Assembly: GCF_003590335.1 (NCBI RefSeq)
Contig: NZ_MIET01000006.1
Location: 1 to 50,228, forward strand
Source of the DNA: Pseudoalteromonas sp. MSK9-3
GTDB taxonomy: Bacteria; Pseudomonadota; Gammaproteobacteria; Enterobacterales; Alteromonadaceae
Direction: 5' to 3'
Length of the DNA stretch: 50,228 nucleotides
Shown: one piece after another, positions 8,070-17,297 of the stretch
Layout of the letters: each line of letters opens with the position of its first letter
How positions within the stretch are numbered: position 1 is the first letter of the stretch
Made by a program: the position numbers and the translations under genes
The notes under the pieces: model-generated
Seen by the model: only the letters and a program-made list of their open reading frames with translations
The model's database searches: none
Told to the model about the DNA's origin: nothing

Positions 8070-9530
8070 ATGAAGGACGATTTCATTAGAGAAGGCATAC
8101 GAGGGAGTTTAGTCGTTAAGGACTTCGTACCGGCGACTAATATCGGTAAATTTGATTTAAAAGTAGAGCCACATAAAAAGAAAATTACAGTCGTGGTAAA
8201 AGTTTTCTATCGTTTTATAGATAATCTACAAGATCAACTTACTTGGACCATGAGTCAAAAAAACGATTTTAAGCGAGATACACGGCGTGTCATTTTAGAA
8301 AAATGGTCAAATATTTATAAAATTCGCTGTACCAAGCAAAGCTGGGAAGAGTTTGTGATGGGGATTGATTTCGTCATAGCCGAAGTCAGTAACCCTGCTT
8401 ATTGTCGATATGTCATAGAGGTTAAAAAGCTGGCCCGTTATAAGTCCAGTGGCGGCATAAACCACGGTGTGGTTCCTCATGTTTGTGGTGTTAATAACTT
8501 TGCCAATGAAGTGGATATAACGAAGAATCAAGAGCAAATATTTAACTACAAAGAAGGGTTGTTACGTTCTGGGTTACGGGGCTTATTACCTGCTGGAGAT
8601 GGCGATTTTTTAACTTTTTCATCAGATCAGCATACGCTCGCATCGGGTATGAAAACCTATCTGGACCGTTTTTTAAGTATTGTCAGAGCGAGGCGCACCC
8701 CTGATGTATTAGGCGTTAAAGCATATGTTATTGGCCTCAAAGGTAAGAATGACAGTATGTTTACGCACAATTTAGAATCGAAACGTGCGACATCAATTGC
8801 AAGTTATATCAATGAACGTATTGTCGGTGATAACTTTGCGATTGTTTCAGACACGTCGCAACAATGGGCAAAAGATGCAGTCAACTTTTTAAAAACGCGT
8901 ACACGCAATCATACCGTATCGGGTCAGGATGGAGGGGTGCTGATTGTTATTAGAACGCCTGAAGATGTTGAGCGCACAGTGCCACACAAATATGTGGTAA
9001 TGACTCATGAATTTGGCCATATGTTGGGGTTGCCAGACGAATATATGGGGATCCACAGTGCATCCACTTTATCCAAGATCCAACTTGATAAAGTATGGCC
9101 TGCGACATTAGCGTCTACTACAGTATCAACAGGTAACAACCGGTTACGATTGATGCAAGACGGTTATACCCAAATGGTGACGCAGGCTAACGTACCGCTG
9201 CCGAACTTAATATCAACAAAAGCCACAGCGAAAAAACCAGAAGCGATATATGCGTCGCAAAAAGTCCAAGAAAAGAATGATCAACATTCATTACGTAAGC
9301 AACAGTTGAAAGACAAGTTTGGCCAAGATAGTTGGATATATAAAAAATATAAGAGTTCACATCCTTATATTTATGCGCCGCCAGTAGTCACTGCTATTTC
9401 TAATAGCATAATGCACAGCGGAAGCGATATTCAAAAAGCGCATTTTGTCACTATTTGGTCTGCGTTGTGCCATGCGACAAGAGATCATTTACAGTGCACC
9501 GATTGGGAAATAATTCCAGCACATGGATAG
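8070..9530 (+). CDS. Leaderless metzincin-like metalloprotease-domain protein of unknown role
   Basis: No signal peptide is seen: the protein starts MKDDFIREGIRG. A zinc-site motif HEFGHMLGLPDEY lies at 313-325, and IMHSG at 447-451 could be a Met-turn. The third ligand position is Asp rather than the usual metzincin His, as in snapalysin-type or IgA-peptidase-like HExxHxxGxxD proteins. Upstream, residues about 190-300 (MKTYLDRF, ESKRATSIASYI) weakly resemble an OmpA-like or PG-binding fold, but this is uncertain. The insert between zinc site and Met-turn, about 120 residues, is Lys- and Gln-rich. AAGG six bases before the ATG supports the start. Similar layouts occur among secreted toxins delivered by contractile systems, but no such genes are near, so that role is speculation. 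Confidence 0.7.
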   Translation: MKDDFIREGIRGSLVVKDFVPATNIGKFDLKVEPHKKKITVVVKVFYRFIDNLQDQLTWTMSQKNDFKRDTRRVILEKWSNIYKIRCTKQSWEEFVMGIDFVIAEVSNPAYCRYVIEVKKLARYKSSGGINHGVVPHVCGVNNFANEVDITKNQEQIFNYKEGLLRSGLRGLLPAGDGDFLTFSSDQHTLASGMKTYLDRFLSIVRARRTPDVLGVKAYVIGLKGKNDSMFTHNLESKRATSIASYINERIVGDNFAIVSDTSQQWAKDAVNFLKTRTRNHTVSGQDGGVLIVIRTPEDVERTVPHKYVVMTHEFGHMLGLPDEYMGIHSASTLSKIQLDKVWPATLASTTVSTGNNRLRLMQDGYTQMVTQANVPLPNLISTKATAKKPEAIYASQKVQEKNDQHSLRKQQLKDKFGQDSWIYKKYKSSHPYIYAPPVVTAISNSIMHSGSDIQKAHFVTIWSALCHATRDHLQCTDWEIIPAHG

Positions 9531-9593
9531 TCGCAACGTCGTTAAAACCCCTTTATTGATTGAGCTTGCTTATATTTGTGCGACTAAGGTTAT

Positions 9594-10613
9594 TTAAGTA
9601 TTTAACGCGACTGTGCTGCGCAATTGCGAAGGGGTCATGCCAGTCCAACGTTTAAATGTGCGCCGAAAGTTGGTCAAGTCAGAAAAGTTCAACTGAAGCG
9701 CCGTTTGTTCGTTTGAATAGCCCCGCTCTGTGATATTAATGACCGCATGCTGTTTAGCTAAGGCATCTTTAAGGGTTTGCAAAGAAGTATTATGGTTTTT
9801 TAACTTTCGTTTGAGAGTCGCCGAGCTGATGTTTAAACTATGTGCGATGGCGTCGCTGCTACACTTTGGACTTTTTATAAGTTGCTTTGATATATGTTGA
9901 ATAAACCCGACCTGTTCAGTCGTGCTATTAGCTTGCTGCAAATAATAATGATGCATGATGGGCGTCGCAGTGGTTTGTGAAACTCTGAGCAACTCATTGG
10001 GTATAGAAATACAAAAATAGGGATGCTCGAACTGATATTGTACGGCCAAGTGAGCATAATACTGCTCTAGGTGTTCAGGGGCACTAAAAGGGAACTTCAC
10101 GAGTATCTTGTCTGTAAAGTCGAATCTCCATTTACACAGCGCATTCATTTTTGCTGCAATCATTTCAAAGTAAAATTCAATAACCTTGGGCGGGGGCATT
10201 CCAATCGCCAAGTTAAACACGTAGTGAGTGTGGCTATCACAGCGATAAGGAATAAAAAACACCAACGGACAGAGCGTAAATTGCTTTAAGCATATCACTC
10301 GACTCATTTGCATCAGGTTTTTACAATTGAGTAAGGCTTGCCCACTATAACTGGTTTGATTGAATAACCAATGTTGACCTAATAAAAAGCTTAGCCCGTC
10401 GCTTGGCAGCAGGTGTATCGTATTTTCTATAACGGTGTTAAGTTGCCTAAAACTCAGCATTTTTTGACTCTTAGTTAGGTCATCATAAAAGAGTTTGCTG
10501 CCTTTCAGTACTTGATGACTATTCACACCACGTTGCATTGCCATTTCAATGAGTGGCAATAATAATGATTGGCTACTTAGGCAAGCTGTTTCGGCATCAA
10601 AGTAGGACTTCAT
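9594..10613 (-). CDS. AraC-family transcriptional regulator
   Basis: Residues about 240-335 form the AraC double helix-turn-helix: AIAHSLNISSATLKRKLK is the first HTH, and QTALQLNFSDLTNFRRTFKRW with GMTPSQLR is the second HTH and terminal signature. The N-terminal 200 residues match the AraC ligand-binding domain seen in OruR and ArgR-like regulators. Its ATG overlaps the stop codon of the upstream GGDEF-like gene by four bases, so the two proteins are translationally coupled. The operon is divergent from the TonB receptor and phosphoesterase operon at 11871, a plausible but unproven target. Confidence 0.88.
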   Translation of the reverse strand: MKSYFDAETACLSSQSLLLPLIEMAMQRGVNSHQVLKGSKLFYDDLTKSQKMLSFRQLNTVIENTIHLLPSDGLSFLLGQHWLFNQTSYSGQALLNCKNLMQMSRVICLKQFTLCPLVFFIPYRCDSHTHYVFNLAIGMPPPKVIEFYFEMIAAKMNALCKWRFDFTDKILVKFPFSAPEHLEQYYAHLAVQYQFEHPYFCISIPNELLRVSQTTATPIMHHYYLQQANSTTEQVGFIQHISKQLIKSPKCSSDAIAHSLNISSATLKRKLKNHNTSLQTLKDALAKQHAVINITERGYSNEQTALQLNFSDLTNFRRTFKRWTGMTPSQLRSTVALNT

Positions 10614-11524
10614 ACTGTGGTTGCTCTTTTTTGTTGTTCGAGCCCTTGATTTAGTTCGCTAAGTAAATTGCTCAACGTATCTGTATCAGCCGCTTCTACA
10701 CAGTGCCAGTGTACTTGACTAAAACCGGTCTTAGCCTGATTTTGATCATACGGCGTGTGTTGCGCGACCATATTGGCCACTTGTTCTGTTATGTAGGTTG
10801 CTTCTAGGTGACTGGTATTTGGTAATAATACGATGAAACGATCAGATGCAAAACGACACGCCAAATCGGTATTTCGCAGGTTTAAAGTAATAATCTGACC
10901 AATATCAAATAATAGATTGTTGGCGCGTATAGAGCCATAGCGCTGGTTAAAAAGTGCGAATCCTTTTATGTCAAATAAAGCAATGCAAAAGCAATTGGAA
11001 GTGTTAGCTAGTTTAATAAGCTCTTGTTCAATTTGCCTTTTCATATAATCAGCACGATACAGCCCGGTAATAAAATCATGTAAACCATGGGTGCGATAAA
11101 ACCGTTCTTTTTTTGTCAACAGGTGGTTGAGTACACGTTGCTCTTGACCCCAATAATACATTGCTAGGCTCATAAAGATCATGCCAACCACCGCTGGAAA
11201 TGCTTCTAGGCTGCTTAACCAGCTATGGTGTTTTGAGAAAGTAAAAAACTCATCTAAGAAATCCAGTAATAGGGTTATATGCATGGCACTGAGGCCAAAA
11301 AATAGCAAGTTAGTTACGGTGCCTTTTGGTCGCATGATTAAGGTGGTGAGTAGCCAAATTAAAGTCATAAAGGCGATCCCTCCTTCAGCAACACTATCCA
11401 CCCAGTCGATGTCCACTGCAGGTTTTAGGGTACCTAGCTGAAACACAACGAGCAGTGCGAAAAATAGCATAAAAAGCAAAGTGCTTAATAATGTGGTGTG
11501 TAATTTTATAAAAGAGTGAGGCAT
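10610..11524 (-). CDS. Membrane protein with degenerate GGDEF domain
   Basis: About four hydrophobic segments fill residues 10-125 and suggest an inner-membrane sensor. A GGDEF-fold domain follows (about 145-300): it has the TGLYRADYM entry and DIKGFALFNQRYG, in which Asp185 matches the first metal-binding Asp. The signature itself reads ASDRF (226-230) instead of GGDEF, so diguanylate cyclase activity is very probably lost. The protein may bind GTP or act as a signalling partner. It is the first gene of a two-gene unit; its stop overlaps the AraC start as ATGA. The ribosome binding site is weak. Confidence 0.78.
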   Translation of the reverse strand: MPHSFIKLHTTLLSTLLFMLFFALLVVFQLGTLKPAVDIDWVDSVAEGGIAFMTLIWLLTTLIMRPKGTVTNLLFFGLSAMHITLLLDFLDEFFTFSKHHSWLSSLEAFPAVVGMIFMSLAMYYWGQEQRVLNHLLTKKERFYRTHGLHDFITGLYRADYMKRQIEQELIKLANTSNCFCIALFDIKGFALFNQRYGSIRANNLLFDIGQIITLNLRNTDLACRFASDRFIVLLPNTSHLEATYITEQVANMVAQHTPYDQNQAKTGFSQVHWHCVEAADTDTLSNLLSELNQGLEQQKRATTV

Positions 11525-11870
11525 AGAGATCGCTAATTTATTGGCCGCTGATTAAGCTGTTATGCGTTATTGTATTTGCAGAGTTATTCACCTTATAGGG
11601 TCACTTTAGCTCACTAAAGGGCACATATTTATGACAATAACCCGTGTTTAGTGGTAGGTGAGCGGTATCTATCACGATAAAGCTGATCCAAGAGGGGGGT
11701 TAAATAAGCTCATTACTTGATGAAAGGGCATAAAATAGCCGGGTAAATACGCCTTTATGAGGTTGTCTAGATAGTTCTGACATATTTGTTTCATGTACTT
11801 TTTTTACCTTTGCTGCGTCGCCGTATTTAGCGGGATAAACATTGACCTCCTGTGCAAAGAGAAAACAAAA
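11525..11870. other. Divergent intergenic region with Pho-box-like site
   Basis: About 346 bases between the GGDEF-like gene and the TonB receptor. It carries the site at 11777-11794. An in-frame ATG at 11793 could extend the receptor by 26 residues, but it is rejected because the signal peptide begins at 11871. Confidence 0.5.
11777..11794 (+). promoter_or_regulatory. Pho-box-like site (candidate)
   Basis: CTGACATATTTGTTTCAT matches the E. coli Pho box consensus, two direct CTGTCAT-type half-sites, at 14 of 18 positions. It lies 77 bp before the TonB receptor start, at the head of an operon that also encodes a phosphoesterase. Inference only. Confidence 0.3.
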
Positions 11871-14657
11871 ATGAAATTACAAAAACCGTCGAATTTTTCA
11901 TATTCTAAACTTGCCTTAGCCACCGCCAGTGTGCTGTTTACAGTGCATAGCTATGCAAACACATTACAAGGTCGGGTAAGCGATCAAAATAACACCGTGT
12001 ATTTTGAAGGGGCAAAAGTCACATTAAAAGAGTTATCTCGCAGTGTCAGCTCTGATCGAGATGGCTCATTCAGGTTAACAAACTTACCTGAAGGTCAATA
12101 TACTTTGCATGTGAGTTATTTGGGCGCGCCTTCGATAGAGCGCACTGTAAAGATTGTAAAAGGTGAGACCCTGAATACGGCCATTCAATTGGGGGCCAGA
12201 GATGCCTTATTAGAAGATATAATTGTGGTTGGGCAACGAGCTGGGCAGGCTGGTGCTTTGAATAGGCAAAAAAATGCACTTGGCATTAAATCTATTGTGA
12301 GTAGTGATGCAATTGGGCAACTGCCAGACCAAAATGCGGCTGAAGCATTACAGCGACTGCCTGGTATGTTTATTCAACGAGATCAGGGGGAAGGGCGTTT
12401 TGTTGGGATCCGGGGTATTGACCCTAGTTTGAATAACGTCACGATAAATGGGGCGAATGTACCATCACCTGAGTCGGGTGTGCGCAGTGTGGCGATGGAT
12501 GTGATCCCCAGTGAATTAGTGCAAAGCTTAGAGGTGAGTAAAACAGTCACCCCTGATATGGATGCCAGTGCAATTGGCGGGAGCATTGAAGTTAAAAGTT
12601 TAAGTGCTTTTGATAGAGAAGGCCGCAGTTATAGTGTGACTACACAGGCAACGAATAATGCGCAAGTTGATAAAACGAGTCCAAAGTTATCAGGGAGTTT
12701 CACAGATATAGTTGCTTTGTCGAAACAGTATGATTTAGGTGTTGCCGCAGCAGTGTCTTGGTCACAGCGCAAGTTCGGTTCACACAATATGGAAACTGAC
12801 GGTGGTTGGCAATTATATGATATTGAAGACACGACAGGAGAAGAAGTCAGCCTATTTGGTGCGCAGGAAATAGAGCAACGCCATTATGTGATAAAACGTG
12901 AGAGATTAGGGGCCGCACTGAATTTAGACTTACACTCAAGCCAACTGAGTAAGTACTACTTACGGACATTGTTCAGTGAATTTTCAGATGATGAGTTTCG
13001 TCAGCGAAACGAATATAAGTTTGATAAAGGGACATTGGTCGCAGGGACACATACGAATACCTCTGCGGTATTCAGTAATGCAGAAATGGATAGAGACACC
13101 AAAGACCGCTATGAGTCACAAAAAATTATGTCGCTGGTACTAGGAGGTGAGCATCAACTTCGTGAATGGTTTGTCGAATATAGCGTAGGTTATTCAAAGT
13201 CTAGCGAAACAGAGCCTAACCGTATTGATGCTGATTTTGCCGCTGAAGACCTCATGATAGGGTATGGCAGCCTATCAGAAACACCTACTTTGAGTCGTAA
13301 TGAAGGCGCACACGATTTAAGCCGTTTTGAACTGGATGAAATTGTATGGGAAAACAACCGAACGGAAGATGAGGCAACGAGTTTCAAAATCGATTTATCT
13401 AAAGAGTTTGTTGTAGCTGGTTTTAACAGTGAGTTTAAGTTTGGCGTAAAATATTCAGAACGGGACAAAATGAACGATACTCATGCCACCGTTTTTGATA
13501 GTGGTTTTGATGATGCACTGGCGAGTCAATTTGGGAGTGCCTCACCTTCTTATAGTCTAGGTGATTTTGGACCTGGCTTGTCTCGCGCTGGTATTGCTCA
13601 ATTTGTAAAAAAGAACCGAACACAGTTTGATATCAATCAGTTAGATAGCGACATTGAGAGTAAAGGGCGCAGTTATCATATTTCAGAGGAAGTACTGGGG
13701 GCATACGCTATGTTGACGGTCGATATAGGCCAGTGGCAAGTTATTGGCGGGGTCCGTTATGAGGGGACAGACTTTAGCACATCGGGTAATAAGGTTGAGT
13801 TGATCAAAGACGATACAACCGACACTGAGCGGGTTGATTTAAGCCGATTTGATGCTGTAAAAGATTATGATCACATTATGCCTAATTTAACAGTGCGTTA
13901 TGATTTTACCGAGCAACTTGTTACGCGTTTTGCGTATACCAACACCATCGCGCGCCCTGGGTTTTCTGATGCTGCGGCATTTCAAATTGTTGAAACTGAA
14001 ACGACCTTAGAGGATGACAACATCGAAGTGGAGCGTAAGGCGGAAGTGGGTAACCCGGCTCTTGACCCTTATGAATCTCATAACTTGGATATGTCGATAG
14101 AGTACTATCCAGGTAACATTGGAGTGATTTCAGCCGGGGTGTTTTATAAAGACATTGACAATTTCATCAGTATTGAACAGGTACAGGATAATGGACTGTG
14201 GGAAGGATACAAAGAAGTTGTTCAAGCGGTGAATGGAGGAGCAGCCAGTTTAACTGGGCTTGAACTTGCGTATACAAAAAACTTTCATAATGGCTTGATG
14301 TTTTCTGCCAATGGTACCTTCATTGATGCTGATGATAAATTACCAAACCAATCAGATATTGTTGCCAATATCATGTTCGGTTATGAGAGCAATAACATCA
14401 GTACACGGCTTAGTAGCAGCTATAAAAGCAAGAGCTTTATGTTTGAAGAGAATGGGGCCCGTGTATATCAAGATGCACATATGCAACTCGATTTTAGTGC
14501 AAAATACTATGTTACAGAACAAGCACAACTGTATTTTAATGCCGTTAACTTAACGGATGAACCTTACTATGCGTATCACGGCACTCCAGATCATAACTAT
14601 CAATATGAAAGCTATGGCCGTTCTTTTGAATTGGGTTTCACATTGACATCACTATAG
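11871..14657 (+). CDS. TonB-dependent receptor with carboxypeptidase-regulatory-like N-terminal domain
   Basis: The start at 11871 gives a proper signal peptide (MKLQKPSNFSYSKLALATAS, cleaved after YANT or SYA). Residues about 30-115 form a CarboxypepD_reg-like beta domain (GRVSDQNNTVYFEGAKVTL). A plug domain follows with LPDQNAAEALQRLPGM and FVGIRGIDPSLNNVTING, typical of the Caulobacter and Xanthomonas type of TonB receptors. The beta barrel runs to the C-terminus (LGFTLTSL). The length of 928 residues is normal for this class, which often takes up sugars or other organic nutrients. The phosphoesterase lipoprotein gene starts 43 bp downstream in the same direction, suggesting joint handling of a phosphorylated substrate. 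Confidence 0.9.
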   Translation: MKLQKPSNFSYSKLALATASVLFTVHSYANTLQGRVSDQNNTVYFEGAKVTLKELSRSVSSDRDGSFRLTNLPEGQYTLHVSYLGAPSIERTVKIVKGETLNTAIQLGARDALLEDIIVVGQRAGQAGALNRQKNALGIKSIVSSDAIGQLPDQNAAEALQRLPGMFIQRDQGEGRFVGIRGIDPSLNNVTINGANVPSPESGVRSVAMDVIPSELVQSLEVSKTVTPDMDASAIGGSIEVKSLSAFDREGRSYSVTTQATNNAQVDKTSPKLSGSFTDIVALSKQYDLGVAAAVSWSQRKFGSHNMETDGGWQLYDIEDTTGEEVSLFGAQEIEQRHYVIKRERLGAALNLDLHSSQLSKYYLRTLFSEFSDDEFRQRNEYKFDKGTLVAGTHTNTSAVFSNAEMDRDTKDRYESQKIMSLVLGGEHQLREWFVEYSVGYSKSSETEPNRIDADFAAEDLMIGYGSLSETPTLSRNEGAHDLSRFELDEIVWENNRTEDEATSFKIDLSKEFVVAGFNSEFKFGVKYSERDKMNDTHATVFDSGFDDALASQFGSASPSYSLGDFGPGLSRAGIAQFVKKNRTQFDINQLDSDIESKGRSYHISEEVLGAYAMLTVDIGQWQVIGGVRYEGTDFSTSGNKVELIKDDTTDTERVDLSRFDAVKDYDHIMPNLTVRYDFTEQLVTRFAYTNTIARPGFSDAAAFQIVETETTLEDDNIEVERKAEVGNPALDPYESHNLDMSIEYYPGNIGVISAGVFYKDIDNFISIEQVQDNGLWEGYKEVVQAVNGGAASLTGLELAYTKNFHNGLMFSANGTFIDADDKLPNQSDIVANIMFGYESNNISTRLSSSYKSKSFMFEENGARVYQDAHMQLDFSAKYYVTEQAQLYFNAVNLTDEPYYAYHGTPDHNYQYESYGRSFELGFTLTSL

Positions 14658-14678
14658 TTTTTTGAAAATTGAAGAGGT

Positions 14679-14698
14679 CCGTCAGTGAGAGCTGGCGG
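14679..14698 (+). promoter_or_regulatory. Hairpin between Shine-Dalgarno sequence and start codon
   Basis: CCGTCAG / CTGGCGG pairs over seven positions, one a G-U pair, around a 6-nt loop. It ends 2 nt before the phosphoesterase ATG at 14701, while the nearest good SD (GAAGAGG, 14671-14677) lies on its far side. Confidence 0.45.
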
Positions 14699-14700
14699 CA

Positions 14701-16011
14701 ATGAATATGAACAACTTTTTATTTTATAGCATGGTCGCGACGTCGACTACTTTAGCAGGGTGTGCCAGTACCGTTTTTAGTCAGAATGTACCGCAACCAA
14801 ATAGTGCCAATCGCATCGCTTTTTTGGCCTTGGGTGATGGGGGATACCATACTGATTACCCAAAAACTAAGCATATTCTCAACCCCAAAACCAAAGCTGA
14901 ATTTATAGCTGCGGAGAAAAAAGACTGGATAGCTGAGCATCGACCATTAGAAGAGTTCAGTCATGCGCCGATTTATGTTTATCCAGAAACGAATATTGCC
15001 ACTGAGCAAGGAGGGGCGATAGCGGTTGGCAAAGCGATGGCAACCCTGTGTTCATCTGAGTTGTGCCAGTTTGCAATTCAATTGGGAGACAATATATATC
15101 CTGACGGTGCCGATGCGAACGATGGCAAAGATGACCAAAAGCGCATGGATGATTTGATTTTAAAGCCGTTACAGCCGCTATTTGTACAGCAACCGGATCT
15201 CGTTGTGTATTCGGCACTGGGTAATCATGATTGGAAAACCTCTAGAAAGGGCGTTGCGTTACAAACCGAATGGATGGCCACTCAACCTAATTTTTATATG
15301 GATGAGCGCGGTTACTATAGTTATAAACAAGGTGTTGAGGGGAGTGATGTCGAATTTTTCGTGCTTGATACGAATATGCTCCTCTCAGGTCAACATTACT
15401 ACGAAATCCCTTTGCGTAGCGATGGCTCAGAGCAAGGACTTGCAGCCGCATTGGCAAGTGGTGAGGCAGAGATTGAGGATATAGAACGTCATGAAGTGCC
15501 TATTAATGGGGAAGACCATAAACAACTGGCTTGGTTAGCAAATGGCTTGAAAAACTCGACGGCAAAATGGAAAATTGTATATGGGCATCATATTCTTTGG
15601 TCCATTGGCGGCAGTAAGTATGACGAAGGTCATGTTTTACGGCGGTTAATTTTACCTGAATTATGTGAATATGCTGATGCATACATTGCGGGCCATGAGC
15701 ATGACTTAGAACTATTAACGGATGATTGCTCACGTGTACTTCCTGGTAATAAAAAGGCCAAATTACCACTTATAATTAGTGGCGCAGCATCAAAAATGCG
15801 TGGTAAACATACACCTTTCTCTGAGCAACAAGAAAAGCGTTATCCTGAGTATGACCTAATTTGGTCAAAAAGTTTTACATGGGGTTTTGCGCATATAGCG
15901 TTGAATAATCAAGACGATAAATTGCAAGTACAGTTTTATAGTACGCCAAGTTCAGGCTCTGGTGAGCTTATTAAAGAACAAGCGTTTAGTTTTGAGCACC
16001 GCAGTGATTAA
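14701..16011 (+). CDS. Lipoprotein metallophosphoesterase, purple-acid-phosphatase-like
   Basis: The lipobox LAGC (Cys 20) predicts a lipoprotein. The calcineurin-like phosphoesterase motifs appear in order: GDGG (in ALGDGGYHTD, about 40), QLGDNIYPDGA (about 122-132), SALGNHDWK (about 170-178), YGHHILW (about 296-302) and AGHEHDLELL (about 323-332). These supply the two-metal site Asp, Asn and His residues. The overall form resembles tartrate-resistant acid phosphatases (ACP5-like). It probably removes phosphate from organic phosphate esters at the cell envelope. It follows the TonB receptor gene by 43 bp and is likely cotranscribed. Translation may start at the ATG at 14701 or the in-frame ATG at 14707, as a hairpin separates the SD from both. 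Confidence 0.88.
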   Translation: MNMNNFLFYSMVATSTTLAGCASTVFSQNVPQPNSANRIAFLALGDGGYHTDYPKTKHILNPKTKAEFIAAEKKDWIAEHRPLEEFSHAPIYVYPETNIATEQGGAIAVGKAMATLCSSELCQFAIQLGDNIYPDGADANDGKDDQKRMDDLILKPLQPLFVQQPDLVVYSALGNHDWKTSRKGVALQTEWMATQPNFYMDERGYYSYKQGVEGSDVEFFVLDTNMLLSGQHYYEIPLRSDGSEQGLAAALASGEAEIEDIERHEVPINGEDHKQLAWLANGLKNSTAKWKIVYGHHILWSIGGSKYDEGHVLRRLILPELCEYADAYIAGHEHDLELLTDDCSRVLPGNKKAKLPLIISGAASKMRGKHTPFSEQQEKRYPEYDLIWSKSFTWGFAHIALNNQDDKLQVQFYSTPSSGSGELIKEQAFSFEHRSD

Positions 16012-16031
16012 ATGATGTATGAATGATGCCG

Positions 16032-16064
16032 CCGTAGGCAACATATTAACTATGCTGCCTACGG
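16032..16064. terminator. Terminator between convergent genes
   Basis: Stem CCGTAGGCA / TGCCTACGG, 9 bp, with a 15-nt partly paired loop. It lies between the phosphoesterase stop and the stop of the opposing gene. The T-tract is weak (AAGGTAATAAGGTTTT). Confidence 0.6.
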
Positions 16065-16097
16065 AAGGTAATAAGGTTTTGTAACAAACTACGTTTT

Positions 16098-17297
16098 TTA
16101 TTCACTGTGCTCAAAATAAATACGATAAGTAGAAGACCAAATCGGGAAATCTACTTCCATCACATAGCAAGCAAACTGGGTATCTTCGAGTTCACTATAA
16201 TTGAGTAAAAATGCGATTTTTTCGGCCAATTCTGGATGTTCGGTTATATAATTTTTAGGTGACTCTAAAGAAACAACCTGTAATTGCGGGAAGTCAGGTA
16301 GCCGCTCTGTCCACATGTCTGCGGCATTCAGTTTTCCTTCTTCAACTTTTTGGTTGCCATGGTAACAGCCTACTTTTACATTGCTGGTGGCATTAATCTT
16401 TTTATCAACAAAAACCAGTAGAGTGAGCTTTTTTGCGGGGTTTTTAATTGAGATACTGGTTGATGTGCATTGGCTACTGTGGGTAAGTGGATTAACAAGT
16501 TCATCTGGGTTATTGAATATAAATGTGGCATCTAGTGCATTTACGTTTGGAATATCATCAAAAACCATTCCTGAATTACTGACTGAGTAGCTGGTATAGG
16601 CATTATAGAATCCGGCAGAAGAAAGTGGTTCGACAATGCCAATACTGAACTTATTTTGTTCTATCTTGGATGTCTGGGTTAAGCGAGTGGGTTTATCAAA
16701 ATCACTGGGGTGTGGGTGAGAATAAAATTGCACGAAGGGGGCGGCATCTGGTGAGCGTTGTATACCTAGCTTACTAACCATCGCGACTTCTTGCAAAAAG
16801 TGATTATTGCTTGGGTTGACCGTCAATACATAGCTGCAGCACACATGCTCAACGCTGAACCCCAATAATGATTTAGCTGCGTAATATAACTGTGCTCGAT
16901 TATCGCTTTTAGACGGGCTTTTATTATCATGTAATGCGTTTAACTGGCGCTTTAAATCTGCGTGGCTTGATGCATGCTGTGAGATGGCTCGTGCGTAAAG
17001 TTGGTGAGCTTTACTTAATTTTTCATAGCTTGCGGCGGAAATATGTGGTGACGCTTTTTCGATAAACTCTTGTAATGCTTTAACGCCGGGCAGTGCACAC
17101 AATACTTGATGGCCATCGGTTGATTTTTGCGCCGTAAATACACGCTGACTATTGGAGCGGTGGTAATTTAAGAACGCCGTCAGAGAGTTTATGCTGTGCA
17201 CATGTGGCGTAAGCTCTGAAAAAGCGAGTTTAAGCACGCTTTTAAGACGTTCACCAAGGCGCATTAATTCTGACGAAGTTTGTTGATTAAGTCCCAT
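16098..17297 (-). CDS. Hypothetical protein, 399 residues, no recognised domain
   Basis: I do not recognise a family. There is no signal peptide or transmembrane segment. The first 130 residues are rich in helix-forming and charged residues (ELMRLGERLKSVLKLAFSEL). From about 150 on, the pattern is more beta-like, with several isolated Cys (in EHVCCSY, SSQCTST, KVGCYHG, TQFACYV). The C-terminal 20 residues are hydrophobic and aromatic (VDFPIWSSTYRIYFE). An 11-bp inverted repeat overlaps its start codon (17288-17346). It lies downstream of the trypsin-like protease gene on the same strand, about 98 bp away. A later start at Met12 is possible. Codon use looks like its neighbours. Confidence 0.65.
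   Translation of the reverse strand: MGLNQQTSSELMRLGERLKSVLKLAFSELTPHVHSINSLTAFLNYHRSNSQRVFTAQKSTDGHQVLCALPGVKALQEFIEKASPHISAASYEKLSKAHQLYARAISQHASSHADLKRQLNALHDNKSPSKSDNRAQLYYAAKSLLGFSVEHVCCSYVLTVNPSNNHFLQEVAMVSKLGIQRSPDAAPFVQFYSHPHPSDFDKPTRLTQTSKIEQNKFSIGIVEPLSSAGFYNAYTSYSVSNSGMVFDDIPNVNALDATFIFNNPDELVNPLTHSSQCTSTSISIKNPAKKLTLLVFVDKKINATSNVKVGCYHGNQKVEEGKLNAADMWTERLPDFPQLQVVSLESPKNYITEHPELAEKIAFLLNYSELEDTQFACYVMEVDFPIWSSTYRIYFEHSE

Noticed and set aside
9528..9586. Inverted repeat TAGTCGCA / TGCGACTA between convergent genes
   Set aside because: The loop is 43 nt long and there is no T-tract, so chance or a weak structure is as likely.
11793..11870. Upstream extension of the second TonB receptor by 26 codons
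   Set aside because: It would place 26 residues before a normal signal peptide and overlaps the Pho-box-like site.
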